Source of the DNA: Nocardioides antri | GTDB taxonomy: Bacteria > Actinomycetota > Actinomycetes > Propionibacteriales > Nocardioidaceae | Length of the DNA: 38,228 nt | Direction: 5' to 3' | Assembly (NCBI RefSeq): GCF_008373765.1 | Contig: NZ_VUJW01000016.1 | Coordinates: forward strand, 1 to 38,228 | Shown: positions 1-8,181 of the stretch, piece after piece | Layout of the letters: every line of letters starts with the position of its first letter | Position numbering within the stretch: position 1 is the first letter of the stretch | Program-made: the position numbers and the translations under genes | Notes under the pieces: model-generated | Told to the model about the DNA's origin: nothing | The model's database searches: none | Seen by the model: the letters and a program-made list of their open reading frames with translations, nothing else

Positions 1-2
1 GC

Positions 3-344
3 GAGCCCTACGGCATGGCCCCCACCGAGGCGCTCGCCCGCGGCATCCCCGTGCTGGTCAGCGACGTCGGGGGCCACGGGGAGGCCGTCGGCCGGACCGC
101 CGACGGCAGCCGGCCCGGCGTACTGGTGCCGCCGGACGACCCCGAGCAGCTCGCCGTCGAGCTCCGACGGTGGCTGCGCAACCACACCACGCGCGAGCGG
201 CTCCGCCGTGCGGCCGCCGCCCGCCGGGCGACGCTCGTCGACTGGACCACCACCGCCCGTCGGGTCGCCACTGCCCTGCAGGAGGCGCTGTCCACGCCGG
301 GTCCCTCGTCCGTGTCCTCCACTGCCACCCCGCGGCGACGATGA
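3..344 (+). CDS. Glycosyltransferase family 4, C-terminal fragment
   Basis: This is the C-terminal 113 residues of a GT-B fold glycosyltransferase; the 5' end lies outside the window. Reading frame 3 opens with EPYGMAPTEALARG, the E-x7-E nucleotide-sugar donor motif of GT4 enzymes, followed by the usual P-V-V-S-D-x-G-G step (here PVLVSDVGGHGE) and the domain that clamps the donor (LVPPDDPEQLAVEL). Members transfer a sugar from an NDP-sugar to an acceptor at the cytosolic face of the membrane; the acceptor cannot be told from this fragment. Its stop overlaps the start of the next gene as ATGA, so the two are translationally coupled. Confidence 0.85.
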   Translation, partial: EPYGMAPTEALARGIPVLVSDVGGHGEAVGRTADGSRPGVLVPPDDPEQLAVELRRWLRNHTTRERLRRAAAARRATLVDWTTTARRVATALQEALSTPGPSSVSSTATPRRR

Positions 345-1273
345 ACGCAGGCGCCGTCGACCTGTTGGCCTCCCCCTGGGCGCGACTGCTCGGTGGGGCG
401 GCGATCCTCGCCGTGCTGGTCGTCCAGCTCGGTGCGGACCCCTTCGTCGACGGTGTCCGCCACACCGACGCGACCGCGATCCTGGTCGCGCTCGTGGTGA
501 CGGCGGGCACGACCTGGTGCTGCGCGTGGCGCTGGAGCCTGCTGTCGAAGGGGCTCGACGTGGCAGTCCCCGTGCGGACGGCGTACCGCCTCTACTACCG
601 GTCCCAGCTCCTCAACGCGACCCTGCCGGGCGGGGTCCTCGGCGACCTGCACCGCGGCCTCGACCACGGTCGGACGACCGGGGCGCTGGGCCGCGGGCTC
701 CGCTCCGTCGTGTGGGACCGCGCCGCCGGGCAGGTCGTCCAGGCCGGTCTCGCCGCGGCGGCCGTCCTCCTGCTGCCTGCCGCGGTGCGCGCGGACGTCG
801 GATGGCTCCTGCTCGCGGTCCTGGGCGTCGTGCTCGTGGCGGCCGTGGTCGTGCCCCCGCGGGTACGCCGCGTGCTAGCCGCTGACCTCCGCGCCGTGCA
901 CGGCGTGCGGGGCGGCTGGCGCGTGTGGCCGCGGGTCGTGCTCGCCTCGGTCCTGGCCGCGCTCGGCCACGCGGTCGTGTTCGTCGTGGCCGCCCGCAGC
1001 GCCGGGGTGACGATCTCCCTCGCGCACCTCGTCGCCCTCGCCCTGGTGGTCCTCCTCGTCTCGGCGCTGCCGCTCAACGTCGCCGGCTGGGGGCCGCGGG
1101 AGGGTGCGACGGCCTGGCTCTTCGCCGCCGCCGGCCTCGGCGCCGCGACCGGGATCAGCGTCGCCGTCGTCTACGGCGTCGTCTCGCTGCTCGCCACGCT
1201 GCCCGGCCTGCTCACCCTCGTGCCGCGCGGGGTGCGGGCACCCGAACCTGCGGAGGTGGTCGCCCATGGCTGA
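341..1273 (+). CDS. Lysylphosphatidylglycerol synthase TM-region/UPF0104 family membrane protein
   Basis: A 310-residue polytopic membrane protein of the LPG_synthase_TM type (the flippase half of MprF, without the aminoacyl-transferase domain). I count about seven to eight hydrophobic segments, with the family hallmark region around RLYYRSQLLNATLPGGVLGD and a later P-L-N-V-A-G-W-G-P-R-E-G-A motif, both typical of the family. The ATG at 341 overlaps the preceding stop by four bases. It sits between a glycosyltransferase and a reductase; stand-alone members are often paired with glycosyltransferases, and a role in moving a glycosylated product across the membrane is inference. The gene continues eight bases into the next one. 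Confidence 0.85.
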   Translation: MNAGAVDLLASPWARLLGGAAILAVLVVQLGADPFVDGVRHTDATAILVALVVTAGTTWCCAWRWSLLSKGLDVAVPVRTAYRLYYRSQLLNATLPGGVLGDLHRGLDHGRTTGALGRGLRSVVWDRAAGQVVQAGLAAAAVLLLPAAVRADVGWLLLAVLGVVLVAAVVVPPRVRRVLAADLRAVHGVRGGWRVWPRVVLASVLAALGHAVVFVVAARSAGVTISLAHLVALALVVLLVSALPLNVAGWGPREGATAWLFAAAGLGAATGISVAVVYGVVSLLATLPGLLTLVPRGVRAPEPAEVVAHG

Positions 1274-1961
1274 GCGTCCCTACACGCTGCTGAGCTGCAG
1301 CATGTCCCTCGACGGCTACCTCGGCGGCGCCACCGACCGGCGGCTGCTGCTCTCCAACGACGCCGACTTCGACCGGGTCGACGAGGTGCGGGCCGGCTCC
1401 GACGCGATCCTGGTCGGGGCGGCGACCGTCCGCAAGGACAACCCGCGCCTGCTCGTGCGGGAGGCGCACCGGCGCCGCGAGCGGGCAGCAGCCGGTCTCC
1501 CGGACTCGCCGGCGAAGGTGACGGTCACCGCCCGCGGCGACCTCGACCCGCGGTGCAACTTCTTCACCGCCGGGGACGGCGAGAAGCTCGTCTACTGCGA
1601 CACCGACGTCGTCCGCGCGACCCGGGCCCGGCTCGGCCCGCTCGCCACCGTCGTCGACGCCGGGCGCCCGGACCGGCGGATGCGGCGGGTCGGCGAGGAC
1701 CTCCACGACCGCGGGGTCCGGCGGCTGATGGTCGAGGGCGGCGGGACCGTGCACACGCAGTTCCTCACCGACGGGCTCGCCGACGAGCTCCAGCTCGTGG
1801 TCGCGCCGTTCTTCGTCGGCGACTCCCGCGCCCGTCGGTTCGTCGACGACGGCCGGTTCCCGTGGTGCTCGGACCATCGCGCGCGTCTGGTCGAGACCCG
1901 GCCGATCGGCGACGTGGTGCTGATCCGCTACGCACTGTCCGACCGGTTCGAGGAGGCGTGA
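1266..1961 (+). CDS. RibD C-terminal/dihydrofolate reductase-fold pyrimidine reductase
   Basis: A 231-residue protein of the RibD_C/DHFR-like family, which uses NAD(P)H to reduce the ribosyl side chain of pyrimidine intermediates in flavin synthesis. Visible family features are the N-terminal SMSLDGYLG strand, the [17 protein letters not shown] segment that binds the nicotinamide cofactor, and the late [12 protein letters not shown] glycine turn. There is no deaminase domain, so it resembles stand-alone reductases (archaeal/fungal RIB7 type) rather than bifunctional RibD. The ATG at 1266 overlaps the upstream stop by eight bases. The next gene is a GTP cyclohydrolase II, which makes exactly the kind of pyrimidine this fold reduces, so a shared pathway is likely. 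Confidence 0.85.
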   Translation: MAERPYTLLSCSMSLDGYLGGATDRRLLLSNDADFDRVDEVRAGSDAILVGAATVRKDNPRLLVREAHRRRERAAAGLPDSPAKVTVTARGDLDPRCNFFTAGDGEKLVYCDTDVVRATRARLGPLATVVDAGRPDRRMRRVGEDLHDRGVRRLMVEGGGTVHTQFLTDGLADELQLVVAPFFVGDSRARRFVDDGRFPWCSDHRARLVETRPIGDVVLIRYALSDRFEEA

Positions 1962-1966
1962 CCGCC

Positions 1967-2614
1967 ATGGACCTGCCCGCCGCCTCGATCCGCGCCGAGC
2001 TCACCATCCCGATGCAGGTCGCGGACGTCGCGACGACGGCGCGGGTGTTCACCTTCGACGGCCTGGTGGACGGCCGGGAGCACCTGGCCATCGGGCTCGG
2101 CTCCTACGCGGCCCCCGTGCACGACGTACCGTCCTCGACCGCTCCCCTGGTGCGCCTCCACAGCGAGTGCCTCACCGGCGACGTGCTCGGCAGCGAGCGC
2201 TGCGACTGCGGACCACAGCTGCACGAGGCGATCGATCGGATCACCGACGCCGGCGGCTACCTGCTCTACCTCCGGCAGGAGGGACGCGGGATCGGGCTCT
2301 ACGAGAAGCTCGACGCCTACACGCTGCAGGACTCCGGCCTCGACACCTACCAGGCCAACGTCGCGCTCGGGCACGACGCCGACGAGCGCGACTACTCCGC
2401 CGCGGCGCAGATGCTCCGGACCCTCGGCATCGACCGGCTGCGGCTGCTCACCAACAACCCCGACAAGGCCGCGCAGCTCACCGCCGCCGGCATCGCCGTC
2501 GCCGAGCGGGTCCCGACGGCGGTGCACCTGTCGCCCGCCAACGCGGCCTACCTCGCCGCGAAGGCGCGCCGGGGAGCGCACGTCCTCGACGTGGCGCTGT
2601 TCCGCGAGCACTGA
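1967..2614 (+). CDS. ribA: GTP cyclohydrolase II
   Basis: A 215-residue stand-alone GTP cyclohydrolase II, converting GTP to 2,5-diamino-6-ribosylamino-4(3H)-pyrimidinone 5'-phosphate, formate and pyrophosphate. The three zinc-ligand cysteines are at C68, C79 and C81 in [27 protein letters not shown] (103-111) carries the nucleophilic/catalytic arginine loop, and LLTNNPDK binds the base and phosphates. It lacks the RibB (DHBP synthase) domain of the usual housekeeping RibBA. A GTG nine bases upstream is possible, but AGGAGG at 1951-1956 is ten bases from the ATG and only one from the GTG, favouring ATG. The linkage to the reductase and glycosyltransferase suggests a dedicated, non-housekeeping copy. 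Confidence 0.92.
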   Translation: MDLPAASIRAELTIPMQVADVATTARVFTFDGLVDGREHLAIGLGSYAAPVHDVPSSTAPLVRLHSECLTGDVLGSERCDCGPQLHEAIDRITDAGGYLLYLRQEGRGIGLYEKLDAYTLQDSGLDTYQANVALGHDADERDYSAAAQMLRTLGIDRLRLLTNNPDKAAQLTAAGIAVAERVPTAVHLSPANAAYLAAKARRGAHVLDVALFREH

Positions 2615-2623
2615 CCGGCTCGG

Positions 2624-4000
2624 CTACTCCTGCCGGGACGGCGCCGGCCGGCCGGTGAGGGAGAGGACGACGACTCCCGCCGCCGCAGCGACCGCCGATG
2701 CCAGCAGGATGCCGACCTTCGCGTCCTCGGCCAGCCCCGGCGCGTCGGGGAACGACAGCCCGGCGATGAAGAGCGACACCGTGAACCCGATGCCGGCGAC
2801 GAAGCCGACGCCGACGACCTGGCGCCACGTCGTGCGGTCGGGCATCCGGCCGATGCCGAGCCGCACGGCGATGACGCAGGCGAGCACGATGCCGACGGGC
2901 TTGCCGAGCACCAGGCCGGCGCCGATGCCGAGCGCGACCGACGAGGTGACCGCCTCACCGAGCACGCCACCACCCAGGGCGACACCGGCGTTGGCGAGGG
3001 CGAAGACCGGCAGCACGACGTAGGCCGACGCCGGGTGGAGCTGCCGCTGCAGCCGCTCGACCATCGGCACCGACTCGGCGAGCAGGAACCGCAGGTTGGC
3101 GAGCTCCTCCGGGTCCAGGCTGCGGTCGTGCAGTGCCCGCAGGGCGTACTCCCGCGCGACGTCCTCCCTGAGCAGCGCCGACGCCGGGGTCAGCAGCCCC
3201 AGCGCGACGCCGGCGAGCGTCGCGTGGACGCCGGACTCGAGCAGCGCGAACCAGACGCCGAACCCGACGACGACGTACGCCGGCACCACCCAGATCCGCA
3301 GCAGCCGCATCACGACCACGACGGCGAGGAGCCCGAGCGCCACCGCGAGCCAGACCAGGTCGAGGTCGGCGGTGTAGAAGACGGCGATCACCACGATCGC
3401 ACCGATGTCGTCGACGATCGCGAGGGTCAGCAGGAACAACCGCGCGGCCGAGGGGATCCGCCGGCCCAGGATGCCGAGGACACCGACCGCGAACGCGATG
3501 TCGGTCGCCATCGGGATGCCCCAGCCGGTCGCCGCGTCGCCCCCACCGGCGACGACCGCATAGAGCCCGGCCGGCACGACCATCCCGCCGATCGCCGCGA
3601 CGATCGGCAGCGCGGCGGTGCGTGGGTCGCGGAGGTCGCCGGCGACCAGCTCGTGCTTGATCTCCAGCCCGACGACGAAGAAGAAGATCACCATCAGCGC
3701 GTCGTTGACCCAGTGCTGCAGGGTCTCCTCGACGTGGAAGCCGCCGATCTCGACGCCGAGGTGCAGGTGCCAGAAGTCGAAGTACGACGACGACCACGGC
3801 GAGTTCGCCCAGAGCAGCGCGGCGGCCGCGGCCACGAGCAGGAGCACCGAGCCCGCCGACTCCACCCGCAGGAACTCCCGCAGCGGCCGCGCGACGAAGC
3901 GCCCGAGCGCGCGGTCGCTCTCCGAGAGCACCGGTCCGGCGGACCAGAGGTCGGCGGAGCCGTCGGGTGCCGTGGATCGAGGGGGCGGTGAGTCGGTCAC
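2624..4000 (-). CDS. nhaA: Na+/H+ antiporter NhaA
   Basis: An electrogenic sodium/proton antiporter of the inner membrane, about 458 residues with some twelve membrane spans. The ATDIAFAVG segment (equivalent to E. coli D133) and LAIVDDIGAI with the paired aspartates (D163/D164 equivalents) that bind Na+ are intact. The N-terminus has a polar extension before the first span at LRVESAGSVLLLV. I prefer the GTG at 4000 because GAGG lies about ten bases upstream; the ATG at 4018 has no Shine-Dalgarno. The gene converges on ribA with nine bases between stops and no visible terminator. Confidence 0.95.
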   Translation of the reverse strand: MTDSPPPRSTAPDGSADLWSAGPVLSESDRALGRFVARPLREFLRVESAGSVLLLVAAAAALLWANSPWSSSYFDFWHLHLGVEIGGFHVEETLQHWVNDALMVIFFFVVGLEIKHELVAGDLRDPRTAALPIVAAIGGMVVPAGLYAVVAGGGDAATGWGIPMATDIAFAVGVLGILGRRIPSAARLFLLTLAIVDDIGAIVVIAVFYTADLDLVWLAVALGLLAVVVVMRLLRIWVVPAYVVVGFGVWFALLESGVHATLAGVALGLLTPASALLREDVAREYALRALHDRSLDPEELANLRFLLAESVPMVERLQRQLHPASAYVVLPVFALANAGVALGGGVLGEAVTSSVALGIGAGLVLGKPVGIVLACVIAVRLGIGRMPDRTTWRQVVGVGFVAGIGFTVSLFIAGLSFPDAPGLAEDAKVGILLASAVAAAAGVVVLSLTGRPAPSRQE

Positions 4001-4121
4001 GGCGGGGCTACCTCGCATCGCTCGGGGTCAAGGGTCGCTGGCATCACGCCGACCAGACTTCCCGGCTCACCTGACTGAGATCCTAGTGGCCGTCGGGAGC
4101 GGCTTCGATAGGGTCGTTCAC

Positions 4122-4523
4122 ATGGCCGTCGACATGCGCAACGAAGAGCCCACGATCGGGCGTCTGGTCAAGGACGCCCAGACCGACTTCTCCACCCTGA
4201 TGCGCAAGGAGATCCAGCTCGCGAAGTCCGAGCTGAAGGTGAGCGTGACGGCCGGTGGCTTCGGCACTGTGCTGCTGCTCGCCGCCGCCTTCTTCCTGGT
4301 GCTCTTCGTGATCATCCTGTCGGTGGCGGCCGGCTACTTCATCAACTGGAACGGCGAGGGCCTCAGCCTGCACTGGGCGTTCCTGATCGTGGCCGGCTTC
4401 TGGCTGCTGGTCGCCTTGCTCTTCGCGCTGATCGGGATCAAGAAGCTCAAGCAGGTCAAGGCGCCCGAGAAGGCGATCGAGCAGGGCCGCGAGATCCCGC
4501 GCGCGCTCAAGGGCCAGGCCTGA
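4122..4523 (+). CDS. Phage holin-superfamily/DUF1469 small membrane protein
   Basis: A 133-residue protein with an amphipathic, charged N-terminal part (IGRLVKDAQTDFSTLMRKEIQLAKSEL) followed by two strong membrane spans (about residues 45-70 and 85-110) and a basic tail. This layout matches the actinobacterial Phage_holin_3_6 (DUF1469) family. Despite the name there are no phage genes nearby; chromosomal members are common next to membrane-stress and transporter genes and their function is not established. It diverges from nhaA and is followed by a fructosamine kinase after 29 bases. Confidence 0.8.
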   Translation: MAVDMRNEEPTIGRLVKDAQTDFSTLMRKEIQLAKSELKVSVTAGGFGTVLLLAAAFFLVLFVIILSVAAGYFINWNGEGLSLHWAFLIVAGFWLLVALLFALIGIKKLKQVKAPEKAIEQGREIPRALKGQA

Positions 4524-4552
4524 GCAGTCCCGTGCGCGAGTAAGGGGTCACG

Positions 4553-5413
4553 ATGGCGCGGCAACCGGCGGTCGCGGGACGGGCGGAGCAGCTGCTCGGC
4601 ACGTCGGTGATCTCGACCGCGCCGGTGGCTGGCGGCGACGTGGCCAGCGCCGTCAAGCTGCGGCTGTCTAACGGCCGCACCGCCTTCCTCAAGACCCTCC
4701 CCCAAGCCCCGCCGTCGTTCTTCGAGCGCGAGGCCGCCGGCCTGCGGTGGCTGGCCGAGGTGGACGACGGGGTCGCGACGCCCGAGGTGCTCGGGGTCGA
4801 CGGCGACTGCCTGATCCTCGCCTGGGTCGAGACCAGCCGGCCCGGAGCCGACGCGGCCGCGTCGTTCGGCCGCGCGCTGGCCCGCACGCACCTCAGCGGC
4901 GCGGCGTCGTACGGCGCTGACGCCGACGGCTACATCGGCCGGCTGCCGCTGGGCAACCAGCCGCTCCCCACCTGGGCGGAGTTCTACGTCGAGCGGCGGA
5001 TCACGCCCTACCTCCGGGTCGCCCGCGACAAGGGGCTCGTCGCGGCCGACGACGCCGACCTCATCGAGCGCGCCGCGGCGCGGGTCGGCGAGATCGTCCC
5101 CGACGAGCCGCCCGCCCGGCTGCACGGCGACCTGTGGAACGGCAACGTGCTGTGGAGCCAGGGCGACCAGGTCGTCGTCATCGACCCGGCGGCGTACGGC
5201 GGGCACCGCGAGGTCGACCTCGCCATGCTGACCCTCTTCGGCCTGCCGCAGCTGCCCCAGGTGATGGCGGCGTACGACGAGGTCGCGCCCCTCGACGACG
5301 ACTGGCAGGAGCGGCTCGGCATCCACCAGCTCTTCCCGCTCGTCGTCCACGCCTGCCTGTTCGGCGGCGGCTACGGCGCCCGCGCGGCGAAGGTCGCCGC
5401 GCGCTACCTCTGA
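4553..5413 (+). CDS. Fructosamine kinase family protein
   Basis: A 286-residue member of the fructosamine/ketosamine-3-kinase family (protein-kinase-like fold), which phosphorylates Amadori products on glycated amines or proteins so that they break down spontaneously. Visible motifs are the ATP-site lysine in TAFLKTL, the FFEREAAGLRWL helix, the catalytic loop RLHGDLWNGNVLW and the metal-binding IDPAAYGGHREVDLAM. AAGGGG at 4542-4547 is a good ribosome binding site for the ATG. Likely cytosolic protein repair. It precedes the response regulator by 42 bases but that gap holds its own promoter signals. Confidence 0.9.
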   Translation: MARQPAVAGRAEQLLGTSVISTAPVAGGDVASAVKLRLSNGRTAFLKTLPQAPPSFFEREAAGLRWLAEVDDGVATPEVLGVDGDCLILAWVETSRPGADAAASFGRALARTHLSGAASYGADADGYIGRLPLGNQPLPTWAEFYVERRITPYLRVARDKGLVAADDADLIERAAARVGEIVPDEPPARLHGDLWNGNVLWSQGDQVVVIDPAAYGGHREVDLAMLTLFGLPQLPQVMAAYDEVAPLDDDWQERLGIHQLFPLVVHACLFGGGYGARAAKVAARYL

Positions 5414-5417
5414 CGCT

Positions 5418-5433
5418 CTCAGGCGGCGCTCAG
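5418..5433 (+). promoter_or_regulatory. Direct repeat CTCAG-N6-CTCAG, predicted MprA-type binding site
   Basis: Two exact CTCAG copies start at 5418 and 5429, 11 bases apart, so they lie on one face of the helix. OmpR-family regulators bind such direct repeats, and mycobacterial MprA recognises loosely conserved tandem direct repeats of this kind. They cover the expected -35 position of the leaderless promoter of the response regulator, the arrangement of an activator-type autoregulatory site. The match to the MprA box is from memory and is inference. Confidence 0.5.
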
Positions 5434-5443
5434 CCACCTTGGG

Positions 5444-5449
5444 CATCAT
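5444..5449 (+). promoter_or_regulatory. -10 element of a probable leaderless promoter
   Basis: CATCAT matches four of six positions of TATAAT and ends six bases before the GTG at 5456, so transcription would begin at the start codon. There is no Shine-Dalgarno for this gene apart from a G run, consistent with a leaderless mRNA. Confidence 0.4.
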
Positions 5450-5455
5450 GGGGGG

Positions 5456-6163
5456 GTGTCCCAGCGTCCGGCCCACCTCCCGCGCGTCCTCGTGGTCGAC
5501 GACGACCGGGCGGTGCGGGAGTCGCTGCGGCGGTCCCTCCAGTTCAACGGGTACGACGTCCACCTGGCCGGTGACGGCGCGGAGGCGCTGGCGGGCATCG
5601 GCGCGATCGCACCGGACGTGGTCGTGATGGACGTGATGATGCCGCGCCTGGACGGCCTCGAGGCGACACGCGCGCTGCGGGCGGCCGGCAACGACGTGCC
5701 GATCCTGGTCCTCACCGCCCGCGACGCTGTCGGCGACCGGGTGGAGGGGCTGGACGCCGGCGCGGACGACTACCTGACGAAGCCGTTCGCCCTGCAGGAG
5801 CTGCTGGCGCGGCTCCGCGCGCTGCTGCGCCGGGTGACGCCGCACGAGGACGGCGACGAGGAGGAGGTGCTCACCTTCTCCGACCTCACGATGAACGTGA
5901 CGACCCGCGAGGTCACCCGCGGCGAGCGCCCGATCGAGCTGACCCGCACCGAGTTCACGCTGCTCGAGATGTTCCTGCGCCGGCCGCGGCGGGTGCTCGA
6001 GCGCAGCTTCATCCTCGAGGAGGTCTGGGGCTACGACTTCCCCACGACCGCGAACTCCCTCGAGGTCTACGTCGGCTACCTGCGCCGCAAGACCGAGTCC
6101 GGCGACGAGCCGCGGCTGATCCACACCGTGCGCGGTGTCGGGTACGTCCTGCGCGAGTCGTGA
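5456..6163 (+). CDS. mprA: OmpR-family response regulator, MprA-like
   Basis: A 235-residue response regulator with a receiver domain (about 10-122) and an OmpR/PhoB winged-helix domain (about 140-233). Acidic pocket D15-D17, phosphoacceptor D59, T87 and K109 are all present. The stretch [20 protein letters not shown] is very close to mycobacterial MprA, and the partner kinase is MprB-like, so the symbol is by resemblance. MprA systems respond to envelope stress and control sigma factors and proteases. Start is GTG; the ATG eight bases upstream is out of frame. The predicted direct-repeat site upstream suggests autoregulation. Confidence 0.9.
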   Translation: MSQRPAHLPRVLVVDDDRAVRESLRRSLQFNGYDVHLAGDGAEALAGIGAIAPDVVVMDVMMPRLDGLEATRALRAAGNDVPILVLTARDAVGDRVEGLDAGADDYLTKPFALQELLARLRALLRRVTPHEDGDEEEVLTFSDLTMNVTTREVTRGERPIELTRTEFTLLEMFLRRPRRVLERSFILEEVWGYDFPTTANSLEVYVGYLRRKTESGDEPRLIHTVRGVGYVLRES

Positions 6164-6170
6164 GCTCGTC

Positions 6171-7595
6171 ATGAGCACGTTCTGGGCCGGCACCGGCCTC
6201 GCGGTCGGGCCCGGCCCCGACGGCCGCTGGCACTACCGGCGGTCGCTGGCCAGCCGGGTGATCCTGCTGACGACCATGACCGTCGGGCTGGCGGTCGCCC
6301 TGGTCGCCGTGGGTGCCTACGTGACCACCCGGATCCAGATGCAGCAGAGCCTCGACAGCTCGCTCCACGACCGGGCGAAGGCGGCGGCCAGCTCGGACAC
6401 GCTGCTCGTGGCCTACGAGCGCGGGTTCGACGAGGCCTGGGCCCTCGGGGCGGCGGACGTGCGCATCGCGTTCCTCCGCGAGAACGGGCGCGGCCGGAGC
6501 CTCGACGAGGGCGAGCCGCCGATCAAGCTGGGGCAGGAGGAGCTCGCCGTCGCGCAGGGCGAGAGCAGCTACAGCATCCGCACGATCCACATCGCCGGGG
6601 AGCGGCACCGGGTGGTCGCCGTACCCACGCAGCAGCCGGGGATCGCGCTGGTGATCGCGCAGCCGCTGGAGGACCAGGACCGGATCCTCTCCCGGCTCGG
6701 CTGGGTGACCATCGCGTTCGGCGGCCTCGGCGTGCTCGTCGCCGGCATGGCGGGCTGGCTCGTCGCCAGCAACGGCCTGCGGCCGGTCCGGCGGCTGACC
6801 ACCGCGGTCGAGCGGATCGCCCGGACCGAGGACCTGGCCCCGCTGCCGGTCGAGGGCGACGACGAGGTCGCGCGGCTGGCGAAGGCGTTCAACCTCATGC
6901 TGACCGCGCTCGACGCCTCGCGCGTCCGCCAGCGGCAGCTGGTCGCCGACGCGAGCCACGAGCTGCGCACCCCGCTCACCTCGCTCCGCACCAACATCGA
7001 CCTGCTCACCATGTCCGGCGGCGACGCGGCTTCACTGCCGGCGGAGGCGCGGGCCGAGCTGATGGAGGACATCCGCGCCCAGATCGAGGAGCTGACCACG
7101 CTCATCGGCGACCTGACCGAGCTCGCCCGCGACGAGCCGGTGGCGCCCACGGTGGAGCCGGTGGACCTCGCCGACGTGGTCGACCACGCCGTCGAGCGGG
7201 TACGCCGCCGCGCCCCCGACATCACGTTCGAGGTCTTCACCCGCCCCTGGTGGGTGGTCGGGGAGGCGCCCGCGCTCGAGCGCGCGGTCACCAACCTGCT
7301 CGACAACGCCGCCAAGTGGAGCCCCGACGGCGGCCACGTCACCGTCCGGCTGAGCGACGGCGTGCTGACCGTCGACGACGAGGGCCCGGGCATCCCGGAG
7401 GAGGAGCGTGCCCGGATCTTCGATAGGTTCTGGCGGTCCGCCGACTCGCGCACCCTGCCGGGCTCGGGCCTCGGCCTGGCGATCGTCCGCCAGGTGGCCG
7501 ACCGGCACGCGGGGTCGGTGCAGGCGACGGAGAACGTGGGCGGTGGAGCGCGGCTGGTGCTCAAGCTGCCGGGAACGGAGAGCGTGGATGCGTAG
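6171..7595 (+). CDS. mprB: Sensor histidine kinase, MprB-like
   Basis: A 474-residue membrane kinase. After a short cytosolic N-terminus there is a first span (about 28-50), an extracytoplasmic sensor of roughly 130 residues, a second span (about 182-203), a HAMP linker (LRPVRRLTTAVERIARTEDLAPL), the dimerisation/phosphoacceptor helix with H263 in DASHELRTPLTSLR, and an ATPase domain with N box (NLLDNAAKWSP), G1 (DDEGPGIP), F box and G2 (GSGLGLAI). It starts seven bases after the response regulator stop and overlaps the lipoprotein gene by eight bases, so all three form one operon. Confidence 0.92.
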   Translation: MSTFWAGTGLAVGPGPDGRWHYRRSLASRVILLTTMTVGLAVALVAVGAYVTTRIQMQQSLDSSLHDRAKAAASSDTLLVAYERGFDEAWALGAADVRIAFLRENGRGRSLDEGEPPIKLGQEELAVAQGESSYSIRTIHIAGERHRVVAVPTQQPGIALVIAQPLEDQDRILSRLGWVTIAFGGLGVLVAGMAGWLVASNGLRPVRRLTTAVERIARTEDLAPLPVEGDDEVARLAKAFNLMLTALDASRVRQRQLVADASHELRTPLTSLRTNIDLLTMSGGDAASLPAEARAELMEDIRAQIEELTTLIGDLTELARDEPVAPTVEPVDLADVVDHAVERVRRRAPDITFEVFTRPWWVVGEAPALERAVTNLLDNAAKWSPDGGHVTVRLSDGVLTVDDEGPGIPEEERARIFDRFWRSADSRTLPGSGLGLAIVRQVADRHAGSVQATENVGGGARLVLKLPGTESVDA

Positions 7596-8181
7596 GCCGC
7601 CGCTGGTTGAGGTGCGACGAGCGCAGCGAGGAGCCTCGAAACCAAGGCGGTGGGCAGCTGCCGCCGTGGTCCCCCTGCTGCTCGCCGGTTGCGGTGACGG
7701 TGAGGACGTCGGCGCGAAGCCGGACCTCCCGGACGAGACGCCGGCGCTGTGGAACCCCTGCGACGCGCTCGACGCGGCGTTCATCGAGAAGACCTTCGGC
7801 ACCGTGGCCGAGGAGAACGACGGCGAGCCGGCGGAGCCGGTGTGTCGCTTCGCGCCGGACAAGGAGTCGGGCCAGCCGCTGGTGACTGCCAACTACTCGC
7901 TGTTCTCCGGGTCCCTCGCCGACCTCTGGGAGACCATGGGCCAGCCCGACGACGCGAACGTCTCCCAGCCCGACATCGCCGACGCCGACGACGCGCGCGT
8001 GGTCGTCGCGGTGGTCAAGCGGCAGCTCTACGTCGACGGGTTCGTCGAGAACGGCGACCTGATCCAGCAGGTCGAGGTCGTCGCACCGCCGCCGTTCGAG
8101 CAGGACCGGATCGTCGCCGGGGTGGAGAAGGTGCTGGCCCGGATCGCCGCCCACGCCGAGAAGTCCGGCGCCGGCGACTAG
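7588..8181 (+). CDS. DUF3558-like lipoprotein with a repeat-derived signal peptide n-region
   Basis: A 197-residue predicted lipoprotein. The lipobox LLAGC places the lipidated cysteine at C35, and the mature part begins with an acidic linker and then WNPCDALDAAFIEKTFG, the opening motif of the DUF3558 family, with a second cysteine in EPVCRF. The unusually long basic n-region (residues 6-19, LVEVRRAQRGASKP) is encoded by a palindromic repeat element at 7604-7644. The gene overlaps the MprB-like kinase by eight bases, suggesting it is an extracytoplasmic accessory of that system; a sensor role is inference. Its TAG stop shares a CTAG with the convergent pabB. Confidence 0.8.
   Translation: MRRPPLVEVRRAQRGASKPRRWAAAAVVPLLLAGCGDGEDVGAKPDLPDETPALWNPCDALDAAFIEKTFGTVAEENDGEPAEPVCRFAPDKESGQPLVTANYSLFSGSLADLWETMGQPDDANVSQPDIADADDARVVVAVVKRQLYVDGFVENGDLIQQVEVVAPPPFEQDRIVAGVEKVLARIAAHAEKSGAGD
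7604..7644 (+). repeat. Palindromic repeat element A, inside the lipoprotein signal sequence
   Basis: A 41-bp element with inverted ends TGGTT and AACCA and inner GAGG/CCTC, the same family as the two copies at 8995-9093. It is in frame and supplies most of the n-region of the lipoprotein signal peptide. The core peptide it encodes, VEVRRAQRGASKP, is identical to part of PabB encoded by another copy. Confidence 0.85.

Noticed and set aside
4122-4523. Holin-superfamily gene as evidence for a prophage
   Set aside because: No endolysin, structural or integrase genes are near, and this family is widespread on actinobacterial chromosomes.
4334-6193. 619-codon minus-strand frame across the kinase and response regulator genes
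   Set aside because: It spans two unrelated, well-supported genes on the other strand and shows only high-GC antisense composition.
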